This document shows, piece by piece, positions 1 through 8,506 of a stretch of 64,000 bases of DNA. Source of the stretch: Planctomycetota bacterium. Lineage in GTDB: Bacteria; Planctomycetota; Planctomycetia; Planctomycetales; Planctomycetaceae. The notes beneath the pieces were generated by a model, which had not been told where the DNA came from, ran no database searches, and saw only the letters and a list, made by a program, of their open reading frames with translations. A program made the position numbers and the translations under genes. Where the stretch lies: assembly GCA_003388505.1 (NCBI GenBank), contig QQVO01000012.1, forward strand, positions 222,813 through 286,812, given 5' to 3'. Numbering within the stretch: the stretch's first letter is position 1; the number at the start of each line of letters is the position of its first letter.

Positions 1-1
1 C

Positions 2-508
2 CCCCACGAGGAGCGGGCCGAAGAGTTCGCCACCACGGCGGAGAGAAACACCAGCGAATGGAAGTCCTGGCGCGAGTCGGACCAGTGGCAGCAGTGGGCC
101 GCGGCGCGAGCGCCCGCGGTCGCTGCACGCCGTCGCGCATTTTCCATCTTGCGCGACGACGAAGCGGTTGATATCCTTTTCGACGAACTGGCCGATCGAT
201 TCATCGATCGTCCCGGCGGTTACACGCGGATCGTGAGAATCGCCGCTCGGCGATTGGGAGACGCCGGGGAGCAGGCGTTGATCGAATTCGTCGGCGAGCG
301 CGATCGCGTCCGCCGGCAAAGTGCGGCCCCCGCTGTTGTTCCCACGTCAGCGGATGAGAGTGAAGAGGAACCGGCTGCGGAGGATCAGGCTGCGGCCGAC
401 GATAACGAGGAAATGTCCCGGGACGAGACCGCACCCGAAGCCGAATCCGCCGAAGAAGGAGCGGTTGCAGAGTCTGCGGACGAGGAAACGGAAGAGACAA
501 AGGACTGA
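2..508 (+). CDS. rplQ: 50S ribosomal protein L17 (bL17), 5' truncated by window edge
   Basis: This is a structural protein of the large ribosomal subunit near the exit tunnel. The frame is open from base 2, so only the C-terminal part is present. The L17 signature is clear: [18 protein letters not shown], followed by an [11 protein letters not shown] segment and the closing [12 protein letters not shown] lineage-typical insertion of charged residues ([18 protein letters not shown]) precedes the core. After the core there is an unusual tail of about 55 residues rich in Glu, Asp and Ala, absent from E. coli L17. rplQ normally closes the alpha ribosomal operon after rpoA, so rpoA is expected just outside the window. 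Confidence 0.9.
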   Translation, partial: PHEERAEEFATTAERNTSEWKSWRESDQWQQWAAARAPAVAARRRAFSILRDDEAVDILFDELADRFIDRPGGYTRIVRIAARRLGDAGEQALIEFVGERDRVRRQSAAPAVVPTSADESEEEPAAEDQAAADDNEEMSRDETAPEAESAEEGAVAESADEETEETKD

Positions 509-634
509 ACGTCGCTCGCGCAGCGGTGAGGATCCTCGCCGCCGCACTGCCGGCTGAGGATTTCGGCGTCTGTTCGCAGAAGGCCCCTGGCAACGCCGAT
601 ACATTTCCACCCTCCTGCGATAAAGGAAGCTCGC

Positions 635-1234
635 ATGAGTGGACCCGCCCACGGCCCGTTCGATTTCTCACAGGCCATGCAGAGGCTCTGCGTCGATCTC
701 ACCGATCGCGTCGAGGAACTGCTGCACGTCGACATGTCCCGCGTCGCCGTCTCGTTCGCCCAGACCAGGCGCCGCGTGCTCCATGGACTGCAGGCGAAGC
801 TGACGCCCATGCGCTTTGAAGGCGGCGCCCTGACCACCATGCGTGACGGACGAACCTGGACCTGTCAGCGGCTGTATCACGACCAGCGCGAGATGCTCTA
901 CATCCTCACCTTCTATCTCCCGCGGTTCCTCGACCATTCGTTTCGCGAGAAGATGATCACCATCACTCACGAACTGCTGCACATCAGCCCCAATTTCGAC
1001 GGCGACCTGCGGCGGTTCGGAGGCCGCTGCTACATGCACTCCGCCAGCCAGAAGGACTTTGACCGGACCGCGGAACGTCTGGCCCGCGATTACCTCGCTC
1101 AGCGCCCGGACCGGGAACTGTACCGGTTCCTCGAATCCAGCTTTAACGAACTCGTCGAGCGGCACGGCGGCGTCGTCGGTCTGCAGGTGCCCGTTCCCAA
1201 GCTGATCCCCGTCAGCGACGCCCGCAGCGCGTGA
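635..1234 (+). CDS. Putative zinc metallopeptidase-like protein
   Basis: A 199-residue cytoplasmic protein with no signal peptide. It has an HExxH zinc motif (HELLH, residues 112-116) inside a hydrophobic helix, followed by a conserved-looking segment with FDGDLRRFGGRCYMH that could supply a third ligand. It resembles the predicted-metallopeptidase families found in phages and bacteria (the putative phage metallopeptidase type), but substrate and activity are unknown. The ATG is preceded by AAAGGAAG at good spacing. It lies 126 bases after rplQ on the same strand, and nothing suggests a ribosomal role. Family assignment is by motif and size only. Confidence 0.7.
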   Translation: MSGPAHGPFDFSQAMQRLCVDLTDRVEELLHVDMSRVAVSFAQTRRRVLHGLQAKLTPMRFEGGALTTMRDGRTWTCQRLYHDQREMLYILTFYLPRFLDHSFREKMITITHELLHISPNFDGDLRRFGGRCYMHSASQKDFDRTAERLARDYLAQRPDRELYRFLESSFNELVERHGGVVGLQVPVPKLIPVSDARSA

Positions 1235-1320
1235 TTGCGTCGGCGAACCGCAACGTCACTCCAATCGCGGCATTCGTCCGCCCTGAGAATGCGTTTCTGC
1301 TCGCCAGTTGCGTTCGAATC

Positions 1321-1348
1321 GCTGGCGGCTTTGCGCCTTCGCGTGAAA
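1321..1348. repeat. Degenerate A/G-biased spacer repeat (family E fragment)
   Basis: The spacer before the secretin-domain gene contains GGCTTTGCGCCTTCGCGTG. This belongs to the same imperfect word family as units at 5921-6051, 18047-18125, 24835-25346, 56945-57010 and 58805-58830 (variants of 'CACGGAGACACGGAG' or its complement). Assigned by eye. Confidence 0.4.
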
Positions 1349-1427
1349 CCCTCTCGAGCCCCTTTCGGCGACGCATCTCATAACGGATCTCGCCGCGCAC
1401 CACGCTTTCGGTCTATCATGGCAGCCA

Positions 1428-2579
1428 ATGACATTCCTCCGACCGATCATTGGCGCTGCGAGCATGCTCGCTTTCGCCGTCGCGGCGGCGACCGGCGACG
1501 ACGTCACGCTCAAGACCGGAACCGCGTTCCGCAACGAACTCCGCAAACCGATCGCGATCGACCGCGACGACGCGGAACTTCGTCCCCTGCTCCATCGGCT
1601 GCGGGCAGATCGCGAGATCGCGTTGCTCCTCGATCGGCGAATCGACCCGTCGCGAGAGTTTGATATTCATCTGGCTCCCGTTCGGCTTCACTCGGCGCTC
1701 GAGGCGATCGCCGAACAGGCTGACGTCGGAGTATCGATCGTCGGAAGCACGGTTTATTTCGGTCCCCATGAGGCCGCTGGAGCGCTCCGGACCGTGATCG
1801 CCCTCAGAGAGTCCGAACTGGAGCAGTTCTCCGAACGCCTCGGTCGGCGCGAGTTCGAATTGACGCGCACGTCGACCGTCCGCTGGTCCGATCTCGCGCG
1901 TCCGGCAGACCTCATCCGGCAGACCGGCGAAAAGGTCTCGCTCTCCGTAGAAGATCTTGACCAGATTCCTCACGACCTCTGGGCCGCCGGGGAAATGGCG
2001 GGCGTCACGCCGGTCGAAGCGCTCTCGCTGCTGCTGATCCAGTTTGATCTCACTTTCGAATGGACCGGACCGGCCACGGGAGTCCGCATCATCCCCTTGC
2101 CGCGACAGGTCGGGATCACCCGCGTCCACACCGTCCGCGGGGTTGAGGTCGACGAAGCGCTCGAGCGGATTCGCGACCGATTCCCGGAAATGTCCATCGA
2201 GCGGGAGGGCGCAGAACTCCGGGTCGACGGCACCGTTGAACAACACGAGCAGATCGCCGTGCTGGCGCGAGGCGGAAACCCGGACGCCGAGCAGGACGAC
2301 GCGGTCGACTTCGGACCGCTCGGGCGTCGCAGGTTCACCTTCAAGGTGCTCCGCCAGCCTGCTGGAGCCGTCCTCAAGACGCTCGAAGTCAACGGACTCG
2401 ACCTGGTCTACGACCTCGAAAGCTTCACTGCCGCTGGAATCGACCTGAATCAGAAGATTTCATTCGACCTCAACCAGGCGACGCCCGACGAACTCTTCAG
2501 CCGGATCTGCGCACCGCTCAACCTTGAATACGAAATCGACGGCGAGACGATCACCCTCAGTCCGTCGTCGAAGAAATAA
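1428..2579 (+). CDS. Secreted protein with secretin/TonB short (STN)-like repeats
   Basis: A 383-residue protein with an N-terminal signal peptide (about residues 1-24, hydrophobic core GAASMLAFAVAAA). The mature part has repeated alpha/beta units like the STN domains of secretins and TonB receptors: one around residues 60-110 (ALEAIAEQADVGVSIVGSTV), one around 235-280, and a C-terminal one (LNQKISFDLNQATPDELF then YEIDGETITLSP). There is no secretin barrel or TonB plug. Such stand-alone STN proteins are common in planctomycetes and of unknown function. Start ATG 1428 gives a complete signal peptide; no strong Shine-Dalgarno is visible. Confidence 0.65.
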   Translation: MTFLRPIIGAASMLAFAVAAATGDDVTLKTGTAFRNELRKPIAIDRDDAELRPLLHRLRADREIALLLDRRIDPSREFDIHLAPVRLHSALEAIAEQADVGVSIVGSTVYFGPHEAAGALRTVIALRESELEQFSERLGRREFELTRTSTVRWSDLARPADLIRQTGEKVSLSVEDLDQIPHDLWAAGEMAGVTPVEALSLLLIQFDLTFEWTGPATGVRIIPLPRQVGITRVHTVRGVEVDEALERIRDRFPEMSIEREGAELRVDGTVEQHEQIAVLARGGNPDAEQDDAVDFGPLGRRRFTFKVLRQPAGAVLKTLEVNGLDLVYDLESFTAAGIDLNQKISFDLNQATPDELFSRICAPLNLEYEIDGETITLSPSSKK

Positions 2580-2653
2580 CCCGCAGGGCCGGGTCTCCCG
2601 GCCGAAATCGCCACGAAGCAGCCGTCGCCCGCCGGTCCCATCGCCAGGGTCGA

Positions 2654-4045
2654 CTACAGGATTGCCCGGATCGGTCCGCCGCGCGAGATCGGATGGGCGC
2701 GGTCGGTGATGTCGTAGACGGGCGTGTGCGGATCGTAACCGAGCGCATGGAAAATCGTCGCCGTCACGTCTTCCGGGGCGACCGCGTCCTGCTTCGGATA
2801 CGCCGCCTGTTCATCGCTGACGCCGTACACCACCCCGCCCTGAATTCCGCCCCCCGCCAGAGCGATTGAGAACACGTGTCCCCAATGGTCGCGCCCCGCG
2901 CGCCCGTTGAACCTGGGCGTCCGACCGAATTCCGAGAGCACGGCGACGACGGTCTCGTCCAGCAGTCCCCGGTCTTCCAGATCACCCAACAGCGCGGTCA
3001 GGGCCTGATCCAGCGGCGGAACCAGCACGTCCTTCAGGCGGTTCGTCTCGTCCGCGTGACTGTCCCAGCAGGGATTGGCAGCCGGTTCATCCGGTCCCCG
3101 AAACCAGTTGACCTGCACGAATTCCACGCCCGACTCGACCAACCGGCGGGACAACAGTACGCTCTGGCCGAACTGACTCCGGCCGTAGCGGTCGCGGGTC
3201 GCATCGGCTTCCTGTTTCAGGTCGAACGCCGCCCGCGCCTGGCTGGTGCTCAAGAGATCGAAAGCCCGCCGCTGCTGACCCGCATACGTTGCCAGCGAAT
3301 TGTCTCGTTCCACGTCCTGCAATCGCGATTCGATTGCCTCCAGCAGCGTCCTTCGCTCGCTCATGCGTCCCGTCGAAACGTCGGCAGACAACCGAAACTG
3401 CGGGACGTCGAAGTCGGGCGAAGCCGGCTCGCAATTGAACAGCCACGGGTCGGCGGCGTGTCCCAGCCAGCCCGAGTCCTGACCGGGCCAGATCGAACCG
3501 TCCGTGTTGAAAATGTGCATCGGCAGCCGAACAGCCGGTGGCAACAGATGCGGTCCCGCAGCGAGGGACTGCACGACGGCCCCCATCGTCGGCCAGTCGT
3601 TGGGCGGACCGGGATTGACGTTCTCCTGCTGCTTCGGAATGTGGGGCACTCCAGTCATCATGTAATAGCCCGACGACGAGTGCGCATTGTCGCCCGTCAC
3701 GACGGCCCGCAGAACAGCCAGTTTGTCCATCATCCCCGCCGTCTGAGGCATCAACTCAGAAATCTGCACGCCCGGCAGGTTCGTCGCGATCGGCCCGAAG
3801 GCCCCTCGAATCTCTTCCGGAGCAGACGGTTTCGGATCCCAGGTGGAATGCTGCGGCGGCCCCCCCAACAGAAACAGAACGATGCACCGTTTGGCCCGTC
3901 CGCCGCTCGTGCGGGCCGCGGCTTCCGCTCCCTTCAGCCCAGGTGGCAATGCCAGACCAAGCGCAGACAGGCTTCCCGCAGACAGAAACGCACGTCGCGG
4001 AAGGTCGTCGCACAACCGGGCCGAATTGTCGCACAAAGAAAGCAT
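2654..4045 (-). CDS. DUF1501 family Tat-exported protein (sulfatase-like fold)
   Basis: A 463-residue protein of the DUF1501 family, which is greatly expanded in planctomycetes and related by fold to alkaline phosphatase/sulfatase enzymes; the reaction is not established. I chose the ATG at 4045 because it places the twin-arginine motif (PRRAFLSAG) near residue 18 followed by a hydrophobic stretch, a typical Tat signal; the frame also opens 13 codons earlier. Recognisable segments are KRCIVLFLLGGPPQHSTWD, the SGYYMMTGVPH region, and the C-terminal DETVVAVLSEFGRTP and GRDHWGH motifs. It lies downstream of the ferredoxin reductase on the same strand with 121 bases between; no partner DUF1549/DUF1553 gene is adjacent. 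Confidence 0.85.
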   Translation of the reverse strand: MLSLCDNSARLCDDLPRRAFLSAGSLSALGLALPPGLKGAEAAARTSGGRAKRCIVLFLLGGPPQHSTWDPKPSAPEEIRGAFGPIATNLPGVQISELMPQTAGMMDKLAVLRAVVTGDNAHSSSGYYMMTGVPHIPKQQENVNPGPPNDWPTMGAVVQSLAAGPHLLPPAVRLPMHIFNTDGSIWPGQDSGWLGHAADPWLFNCEPASPDFDVPQFRLSADVSTGRMSERRTLLEAIESRLQDVERDNSLATYAGQQRRAFDLLSTSQARAAFDLKQEADATRDRYGRSQFGQSVLLSRRLVESGVEFVQVNWFRGPDEPAANPCWDSHADETNRLKDVLVPPLDQALTALLGDLEDRGLLDETVVAVLSEFGRTPRFNGRAGRDHWGHVFSIALAGGGIQGGVVYGVSDEQAAYPKQDAVAPEDVTATIFHALGYDPHTPVYDITDRAHPISRGGPIRAIL

Positions 4046-4166
4046 GGTGTTCGTAAACTTCTGCAAGTCAAAACCGGCGGGCACTTGCCAGTCAACATAT
4101 TCTCCCGCGCTGATGCGTCGAATTCAAGATCGGACACGCGCGCTGGACGGCGTGAGTCAGACCAGC

Positions 4167-5126
4167 TTACCAGTACTTCTCAAAATGCAGATTGCCCGGA
4201 CGATCTCTCTCATCGATCCGAAAACCGCGATTCTCCAGCACCTCGACCATCCCCCGCGGCGTCGGATAGCGATCGTCGCCTGCCCTGGTGCGATGCGGCG
4301 CTCCAATCATTGAGGGGTTGCCGCACAGAAAAACATGCGTCCGTTCCGGCTCGAGAGGAAACCCCGCCTCCCGCTCGAAATCGCCCGAATCGAAGTAGTC
4401 CTGCAGGTACCTCTTGCCGACGTATCCCACGGCCGACGGATCGACGTTTTCCGGTTCGCGGGTTGTCAGCATCAGATAGCGAAAACCGTCGTATCGGCTT
4501 TCCAGTTCCCCGAAGGCCTTCGCGTAAGCCAGATCGCGGCGATGCCGCACGCATGTAACAACCGCCACCCTGCCTGTGTGCCCGCCCGCAAGCAACTGCG
4601 CAACCATGCCGGTGTGCGGCGCTTCGCCCGTTCCGGTCGCTGCCAACACCACGTTGTCTCCCGGAGCCACCGGTTCAAGCGTGTAATGGCCGGTGACCTT
4701 GTCTCCCATAAACAACCGGTCTCCGGCTGAGAGTTGAAACAGCCGCGGCGTGAGGCTGGGCGGATGAATGTCGCTCCGCTGCACGAGGGCGATGTAGAAC
4801 TCCGCGAAAGGCGTCTCTGACGGAGGCAGGAGATCCCCCGCGTCATCCAACATCGGACAGGAAAAAGAGTAAGCCCTCCGGACGAGCTTTTCCGCGTCAC
4901 GAGGCCGTGCCAATTCATGTTCGGATCCGTCGATCGCTTCTTCCCAGTGGCCCAGTCCCAACACGGTATACTGTCCCGGCTCGAATCCGGGCATGCCGGA
5001 ATCCGGGTCAATGCGCAGGATCCGCAGGTCGGAATGGACGTCGACAACCGAGTTCACGGTCGCGTTATAGTGCTGTTCGCGAAGCAACGCGGCATCCGCC
5101 GCAGAGAGGGTAGGTCGATCGGCCAT
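4167..5126 (-). CDS. fpr: Ferredoxin--NADP+ reductase
   Basis: An FAD flavoprotein of 319 residues that moves electrons between NADPH and ferredoxin or flavodoxin in the cytoplasm. The FAD-binding motif RRAYSFS is at about residues 83-89, the NADP pyrophosphate-binding [10 protein letters not shown] near 165, the nicotinamide-side FLCGNPSMI near 270, and the FNR-type aromatic terminus HFEKYW closes the protein. Length and order fit the bacterial Fpr subclass. Start ATG at 5126 precedes the conserved N-terminal strand. The divergent pyrophosphatase gene starts 95 bases away, so the two share an intergenic control region. Confidence 0.88.
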   Translation of the reverse strand: MADRPTLSAADAALLREQHYNATVNSVVDVHSDLRILRIDPDSGMPGFEPGQYTVLGLGHWEEAIDGSEHELARPRDAEKLVRRAYSFSCPMLDDAGDLLPPSETPFAEFYIALVQRSDIHPPSLTPRLFQLSAGDRLFMGDKVTGHYTLEPVAPGDNVVLAATGTGEAPHTGMVAQLLAGGHTGRVAVVTCVRHRRDLAYAKAFGELESRYDGFRYLMLTTREPENVDPSAVGYVGKRYLQDYFDSGDFEREAGFPLEPERTHVFLCGNPSMIGAPHRTRAGDDRYPTPRGMVEVLENRGFRIDERDRPGNLHFEKYW

Positions 5127-5221
5127 GCATGCTCCGATTGCGTTCAGATTGTGTTGTCGCCAGAATCGGCCCGAATCGTAGACAGTTTTCCTGGCGCTGT
5201 AGATCGCGGGAGCCGACCGAC

Positions 5222-5770
5222 ATGACTCACCCCTGGCATGACATCACCCCAGGTGAAAAGCTCCCCGGCGAATTCGTCGCCGTCATTGAGATCCCGATGG
5301 GGTCCAACGTCAAATACGAGTTGCATAAACAGACCGGCATGCTCAAGCTCGACCGAATGCTTTATTCGGCCGTCTATTATCCGGCGAACTACGGTTTCAT
5401 TCCTCAAACATTCGCCGAAGACGACGATCCGCTCGATGTGCTCGTCCTCTGCCAGGAGGCCGTTGCGCCGCTGACGCTGGTCGAAGCGCGGGCCATCGGA
5501 CTGATGACCATGGTCGATGTCGGCAAGAAGGACCACAAGATCCTTGCAGTCGCCACGCATGATCCGGAATACAACTCGTTCCACGACTTCTCTGAACTCC
5601 CTCCGCACCGCCTGATGATGGTGCGCCGCTTCTTTCAGGACTACAAACAGTTGGAGGGCCTGGCAGTCGAAGTCGATGAATTCCAGGCCCGCGAAGCCTG
5701 CCTGCCTGTCATCGAGCAGGCGCTGGAGCGCTACAGCGCACACCGCCGCCGCGGCCTGCTGCCCACTTGA
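5222..5770 (+). CDS. ppa: Inorganic pyrophosphatase (family I)
   Basis: Hydrolyses pyrophosphate to two phosphates, pulling biosynthetic reactions forward. The 182-residue protein has the family I signature DDDPLDVLV, the substrate-loop [14 protein letters not shown] and [11 protein letters not shown] segments, and matching length. The frame is open upstream to 5129, but the ATG at 5222 starts directly before the conserved HPWHD motif, so I use it. A PPi-dependent phosphofructokinase is encoded at 8507-9715, so the cell has two competing fates for PPi. Confidence 0.92.
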   Translation: MTHPWHDITPGEKLPGEFVAVIEIPMGSNVKYELHKQTGMLKLDRMLYSAVYYPANYGFIPQTFAEDDDPLDVLVLCQEAVAPLTLVEARAIGLMTMVDVGKKDHKILAVATHDPEYNSFHDFSELPPHRLMMVRRFFQDYKQLEGLAVEVDEFQAREACLPVIEQALERYSAHRRRGLLPT

Positions 5771-5899
5771 GCGGTCCGACTCGCCTGGGTCGCTGATAGC
5801 GCTTTGCAAATCAGTATTGGCGATCTGTCTCGCGGATTCTCGTCCTCGACAGTCCAAACACCGCTCGGCGCGGACACATGGTAGAGCAATTCGCTCTAA

Positions 5900-6058
5900 C
5901 CCGGACTATTCATCAAGAATTTCACCATAGAGACACAGAGTACACGAAGAAATAGACTTACGGCGAAATGCCTGGCGGAGCAAGCCCGACACGGTGTATT
6001 TCGTGGAACTCAACGTCAAACTTCTCCGTGTCTCCGCGCCTCCGTGGTGAATAATCCG
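5900..6058. repeat. MITE-like intergenic element with imperfect terminal inverted repeats (family E)
   Basis: Most of the spacer between ppa and mutM is one element. Its left end (5921-5949, TTCACCATAGAGACACAGAG...) is the imperfect inverse of its right end (6021-6051, ending CTCCGTGGTGAA). The outer flanks CCGGACTATTCA (5901-5912) and TGAATAATCCGG (6048-6059) extend the inverted repeat. The flank word recurs at 30235-30247. No ORF is present. Confidence 0.5.
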
Positions 6059-6060
6059 GT

Positions 6061-6912
6061 TTAGCGCCGCGGCGCGCGCTGGCAGATCGGGCAACAAAAC
6101 GTCGAACGCTGCGCCTGGACGAACCGCCGGATCGTCCCCCGCCGGCAGGCCGGGCACCGCTGGCCTTCCCGCGCGTAAACGCGATGTTCGTTCTGGTACC
6201 GGCCGTTCCGGTTGAGCGCGTTCCGATATGTCCCATCTGAAAGCGTCGAGCCCTCATAGCGAATCGCCGTCGCCAGCACCGTCTGCGTCGCCTCACGCAA
6301 CTTTCGGATCTGATTCCGAGAGAGATCGCCGGCGCAACGCTCAGGGTGAATCCGCGCCACGTGCAGAATCTCGCTGGCATAAAGATTCCCCACGCCGGCG
6401 ATCCACTTCTGGTCGAGCAGCGCGACCTTGATCGCCCGCTGTGTTCGCCCGCAGCGCTCCTCCCACTCATCGAGCGAGCACGTCAGCGCGTCCGGACCGA
6501 TCACATCCGGCCCCAGTCGTGACGCAAACTGCTGCGGATCGTACAGCCGGACGGTCCCCAGTCCCCGCCGGTCCCAGAACCAGAGTGACTCGTAGTCGCC
6601 CTTCCCATTCAGCAGCCACTCCAGCCTCAAGTGTTCCTTCGTCGGCGGGTCGGCCAGCAGCACGAGTCCCGTCATACGCGGTTCGATGGCCATCACGTCA
6701 CCCGAGTCGAATTTCAGCAGCACCCGTTTCGCCAGTCGTTCGACGGTCGTAATCACGCATCCCCGCGTTCGCGACCGCAACTGGCGAAACCCCGGCTGAA
6801 TCAGGATCGGCTTGCGACGGCATCGCGGACGGACGACGTCGGCGACGCGTCGCCCCACCACGTGCGGCCGAATCCCACGCACCATCGTTTCAACTTCCGG
6901 CAGTTCGGGCAT
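6061..6912 (-). CDS. mutM: Formamidopyrimidine-DNA glycosylase (Fpg/MutM)
   Basis: Base-excision repair enzyme that removes 8-oxoguanine and opened purines and cleaves the AP site. It is 283 residues with the mandatory N-terminal PELPEVE (catalytic Pro2 and Glu3), a conserved Lys in RLAKRVLL (residues 60-67), the helix-two-turn-helix [17 protein letters not shown], and a C-terminal zinc finger CPAC...CPIC. The start is fixed because Met must precede PELPEV. It stands alone on the minus strand. Confidence 0.93.
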   Translation of the reverse strand: MPELPEVETMVRGIRPHVVGRRVADVVRPRCRRKPILIQPGFRQLRSRTRGCVITTVERLAKRVLLKFDSGDVMAIEPRMTGLVLLADPPTKEHLRLEWLLNGKGDYESLWFWDRRGLGTVRLYDPQQFASRLGPDVIGPDALTCSLDEWEERCGRTQRAIKVALLDQKWIAGVGNLYASEILHVARIHPERCAGDLSRNQIRKLREATQTVLATAIRYEGSTLSDGTYRNALNRNGRYQNEHRVYAREGQRCPACRRGTIRRFVQAQRSTFCCPICQRAPRR

Positions 6913-7012
6913 CGGTCAATCGGACGCTGAGGGCACAAGCTTCATAAATCGCCGCTCCTCGCTGGTCAGAGTTTCTCGAACGCCAGGTCTGAAATGGCGA
7001 TCCGCGAGTCGG

Positions 7013-8026
7013 TCATCCGCCGGTGAACTCATTGCCCACCTTTCGCGCCCGTTCCGGCTTGTCAAGATTCACGCCGAGCGCGACCCCCACCTCCACGAGC
7101 AGATTCCACCCCGCCGCCATCTGGACGAAAGGCGCCAGGTCGGCCGCATCCTCAACCTGAATCGTCGAAAATCGCGTCGGCCGGGACGAGATCTCCACCA
7201 CCGTGAGTCCCACCCCCTGCTCCAGCACCTCGGCGAACTTGTCTTCGGAACCGGGATAAGGGTCGATCCAGATCACAACATCCCCGCCGTTCATCACTTC
7301 TTCTACGCCGTGGACTGCATACGTTCCCTCGAGGTAGTCAGCCGGCTTTCGAGTGATCTCGTTCGTCTTCAACGTCAACTCTTCGGCGACGCCGTTGTTG
7401 CGGCCCGCCCAGTAGATCGTCCCGGCCTCGGCGATCCGTTTGACAAGTTCCGGATCGATCTCCACCGCCAGTGCTTCGTCGACCTGATCGGCCAGGCCGG
7501 CAAGTCGCGGCCCCACGGCGTCCCCCCCCGTCGCCAAATCCAGCAGTGCGCGATAAAACAGCGCTTGCTCGACGACACTCTTGGTCGCCGCCACCGCTCC
7601 CTCCTCCCCGCACTCCAGCACGTAGCCTCGCGTTGCCAGAGATTCCAGCCGCGTGTCGGGGAATGCCGTCAGCGAGTACCGGTGCTGATGTCCGGTCTGT
7701 TTGAGCCTGTCAAACAGTCCGATCACCTCAGCGGTGCGGCCGGAGTTCGACAACGCAAAGACCGCCCAGTCTGTCAGGTCATACTCCTGCGCTTGCAACC
7801 CCGCTTCCGTGTGCAACTCGATCGGCAACCCGAGCCGTCGAGCATGAGTGATCGCGCTCTTGGCCGGAAAGATCCGGCTCGATCCCTCCCCGGTCATCAT
7901 CAGCCGGCCGACGTCTCGAATCTCCGCCGCCGTTTCCGCCATCCGGTCACAGTCAAACGCCCGGATAATCTCCGGCACAGCGAGCATGTCGCGGACCAGG
8001 CCGAACTTCGTGTGCGTTTCAATCAT
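7013..8026 (-). CDS. Double-SIS-domain sugar isomerase/deglycase-like protein
   Basis: A 337-residue protein with two SIS (sugar isomerase) domains, related to the isomerase half of GlmS and to AgaS/FrlB-type enzymes acting on aminosugar or fructosamine phosphates. The first domain has TGEGSSRIFPAKSA and the phosphate-binding FALSNSGRTAEV; the second has TIYWAGRNNGVAEELTLKTNE and the EGTYAVHGVEEVM segment. There is no glutaminase domain. I start at the ATG at 8026, preceded by AAGG; a GTG eight codons upstream is possible. The neighbouring PPi-phosphofructokinase suggests sugar-phosphate metabolism, but the exact substrate cannot be told. Confidence 0.75.
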   Translation of the reverse strand: MIETHTKFGLVRDMLAVPEIIRAFDCDRMAETAAEIRDVGRLMMTGEGSSRIFPAKSAITHARRLGLPIELHTEAGLQAQEYDLTDWAVFALSNSGRTAEVIGLFDRLKQTGHQHRYSLTAFPDTRLESLATRGYVLECGEEGAVAATKSVVEQALFYRALLDLATGGDAVGPRLAGLADQVDEALAVEIDPELVKRIAEAGTIYWAGRNNGVAEELTLKTNEITRKPADYLEGTYAVHGVEEVMNGGDVVIWIDPYPGSEDKFAEVLEQGVGLTVVEISSRPTRFSTIQVEDAADLAPFVQMAAGWNLLVEVGVALGVNLDKPERARKVGNEFTGG

Positions 8027-8077
8027 TGTGGTTGCCTTATCAGCGATCACCGCTCCATCTAAACAGCCGTCGGCTCA

Positions 8078-8341
8078 TCATTTGCCGCTTACGCCCATCC
8101 GCCGTTCTTCAGCAACGCGCACGACATCGGCGCGAAACCGGTCAAACTCATCCACCTCGTAGATGTTTGACTTTCCGGCCTTAAGCTGCTGTAAGCCGGT
8201 CAGTAACTTGTCTTCCAGTTCGTGGCGTTCTTGCAGCAAGCGCAGTGCGGTGTCGAGCACTTCATCGCGACTGCTGAATCGCCCGGAGCGATACAGAGAG
8301 TCGACGAGTGATTCAATTTCCGGGTTGAGCGACAACGGCAT
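8078..8341 (-). CDS. ParD-like ribbon-helix-helix antitoxin, apparently orphan
   Basis: An 87-residue protein whose N-terminal part (LNPEIESLVDSLYRSGRFSS then DEVLDTALRLL) matches ParD/CopG-type antitoxins that bind DNA and neutralise a ParE toxin. I start at ATG 8341, giving MPLSLNPE; the longer frame to 8431 runs into the repeat at 8399-8466. Normally parE follows parD, but only 51 bases separate its stop from the next gene (a SIS protein), so no toxin is encoded here. It may be a solitary regulator, a remnant of a module, or an antitoxin acting on a distant toxin. Confidence 0.7.
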   Translation of the reverse strand: MPLSLNPEIESLVDSLYRSGRFSSRDEVLDTALRLLQERHELEDKLLTGLQQLKAGKSNIYEVDEFDRFRADVVRVAEERRMGVSGK

Positions 8342-8398
8342 GGCAGGTTGACCTCCGCTGAGTCGTTCACGACTCGTGCGTCTGCAACGTTGAACTGA

Positions 8399-8466
8399 GG
8401 GGGTGCCACTGGCTCTGCCAGTGCGAAACACAGAAGACGTCAGTCCTGCGATGGACTGGCACCCAA
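8399..8466. repeat. GTGCCACTGGC inverted repeat (family B), shortened copy
   Basis: GGTGCCACTGGC-tct-GCCAGTGC at 8402-8424 forms a hairpin, and the element ends at GGACTGGCACCC (8453-8464), the inverse of its beginning. It has the same layout as the fuller copy at 30021-30113 and copies at 53812-53885 and 57121-57176. Confidence 0.6.
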
Positions 8467-8506
8467 CCGATCAGTTCAGGATCGGAAACGCCTTGTTCAA
8501 TCGGTA

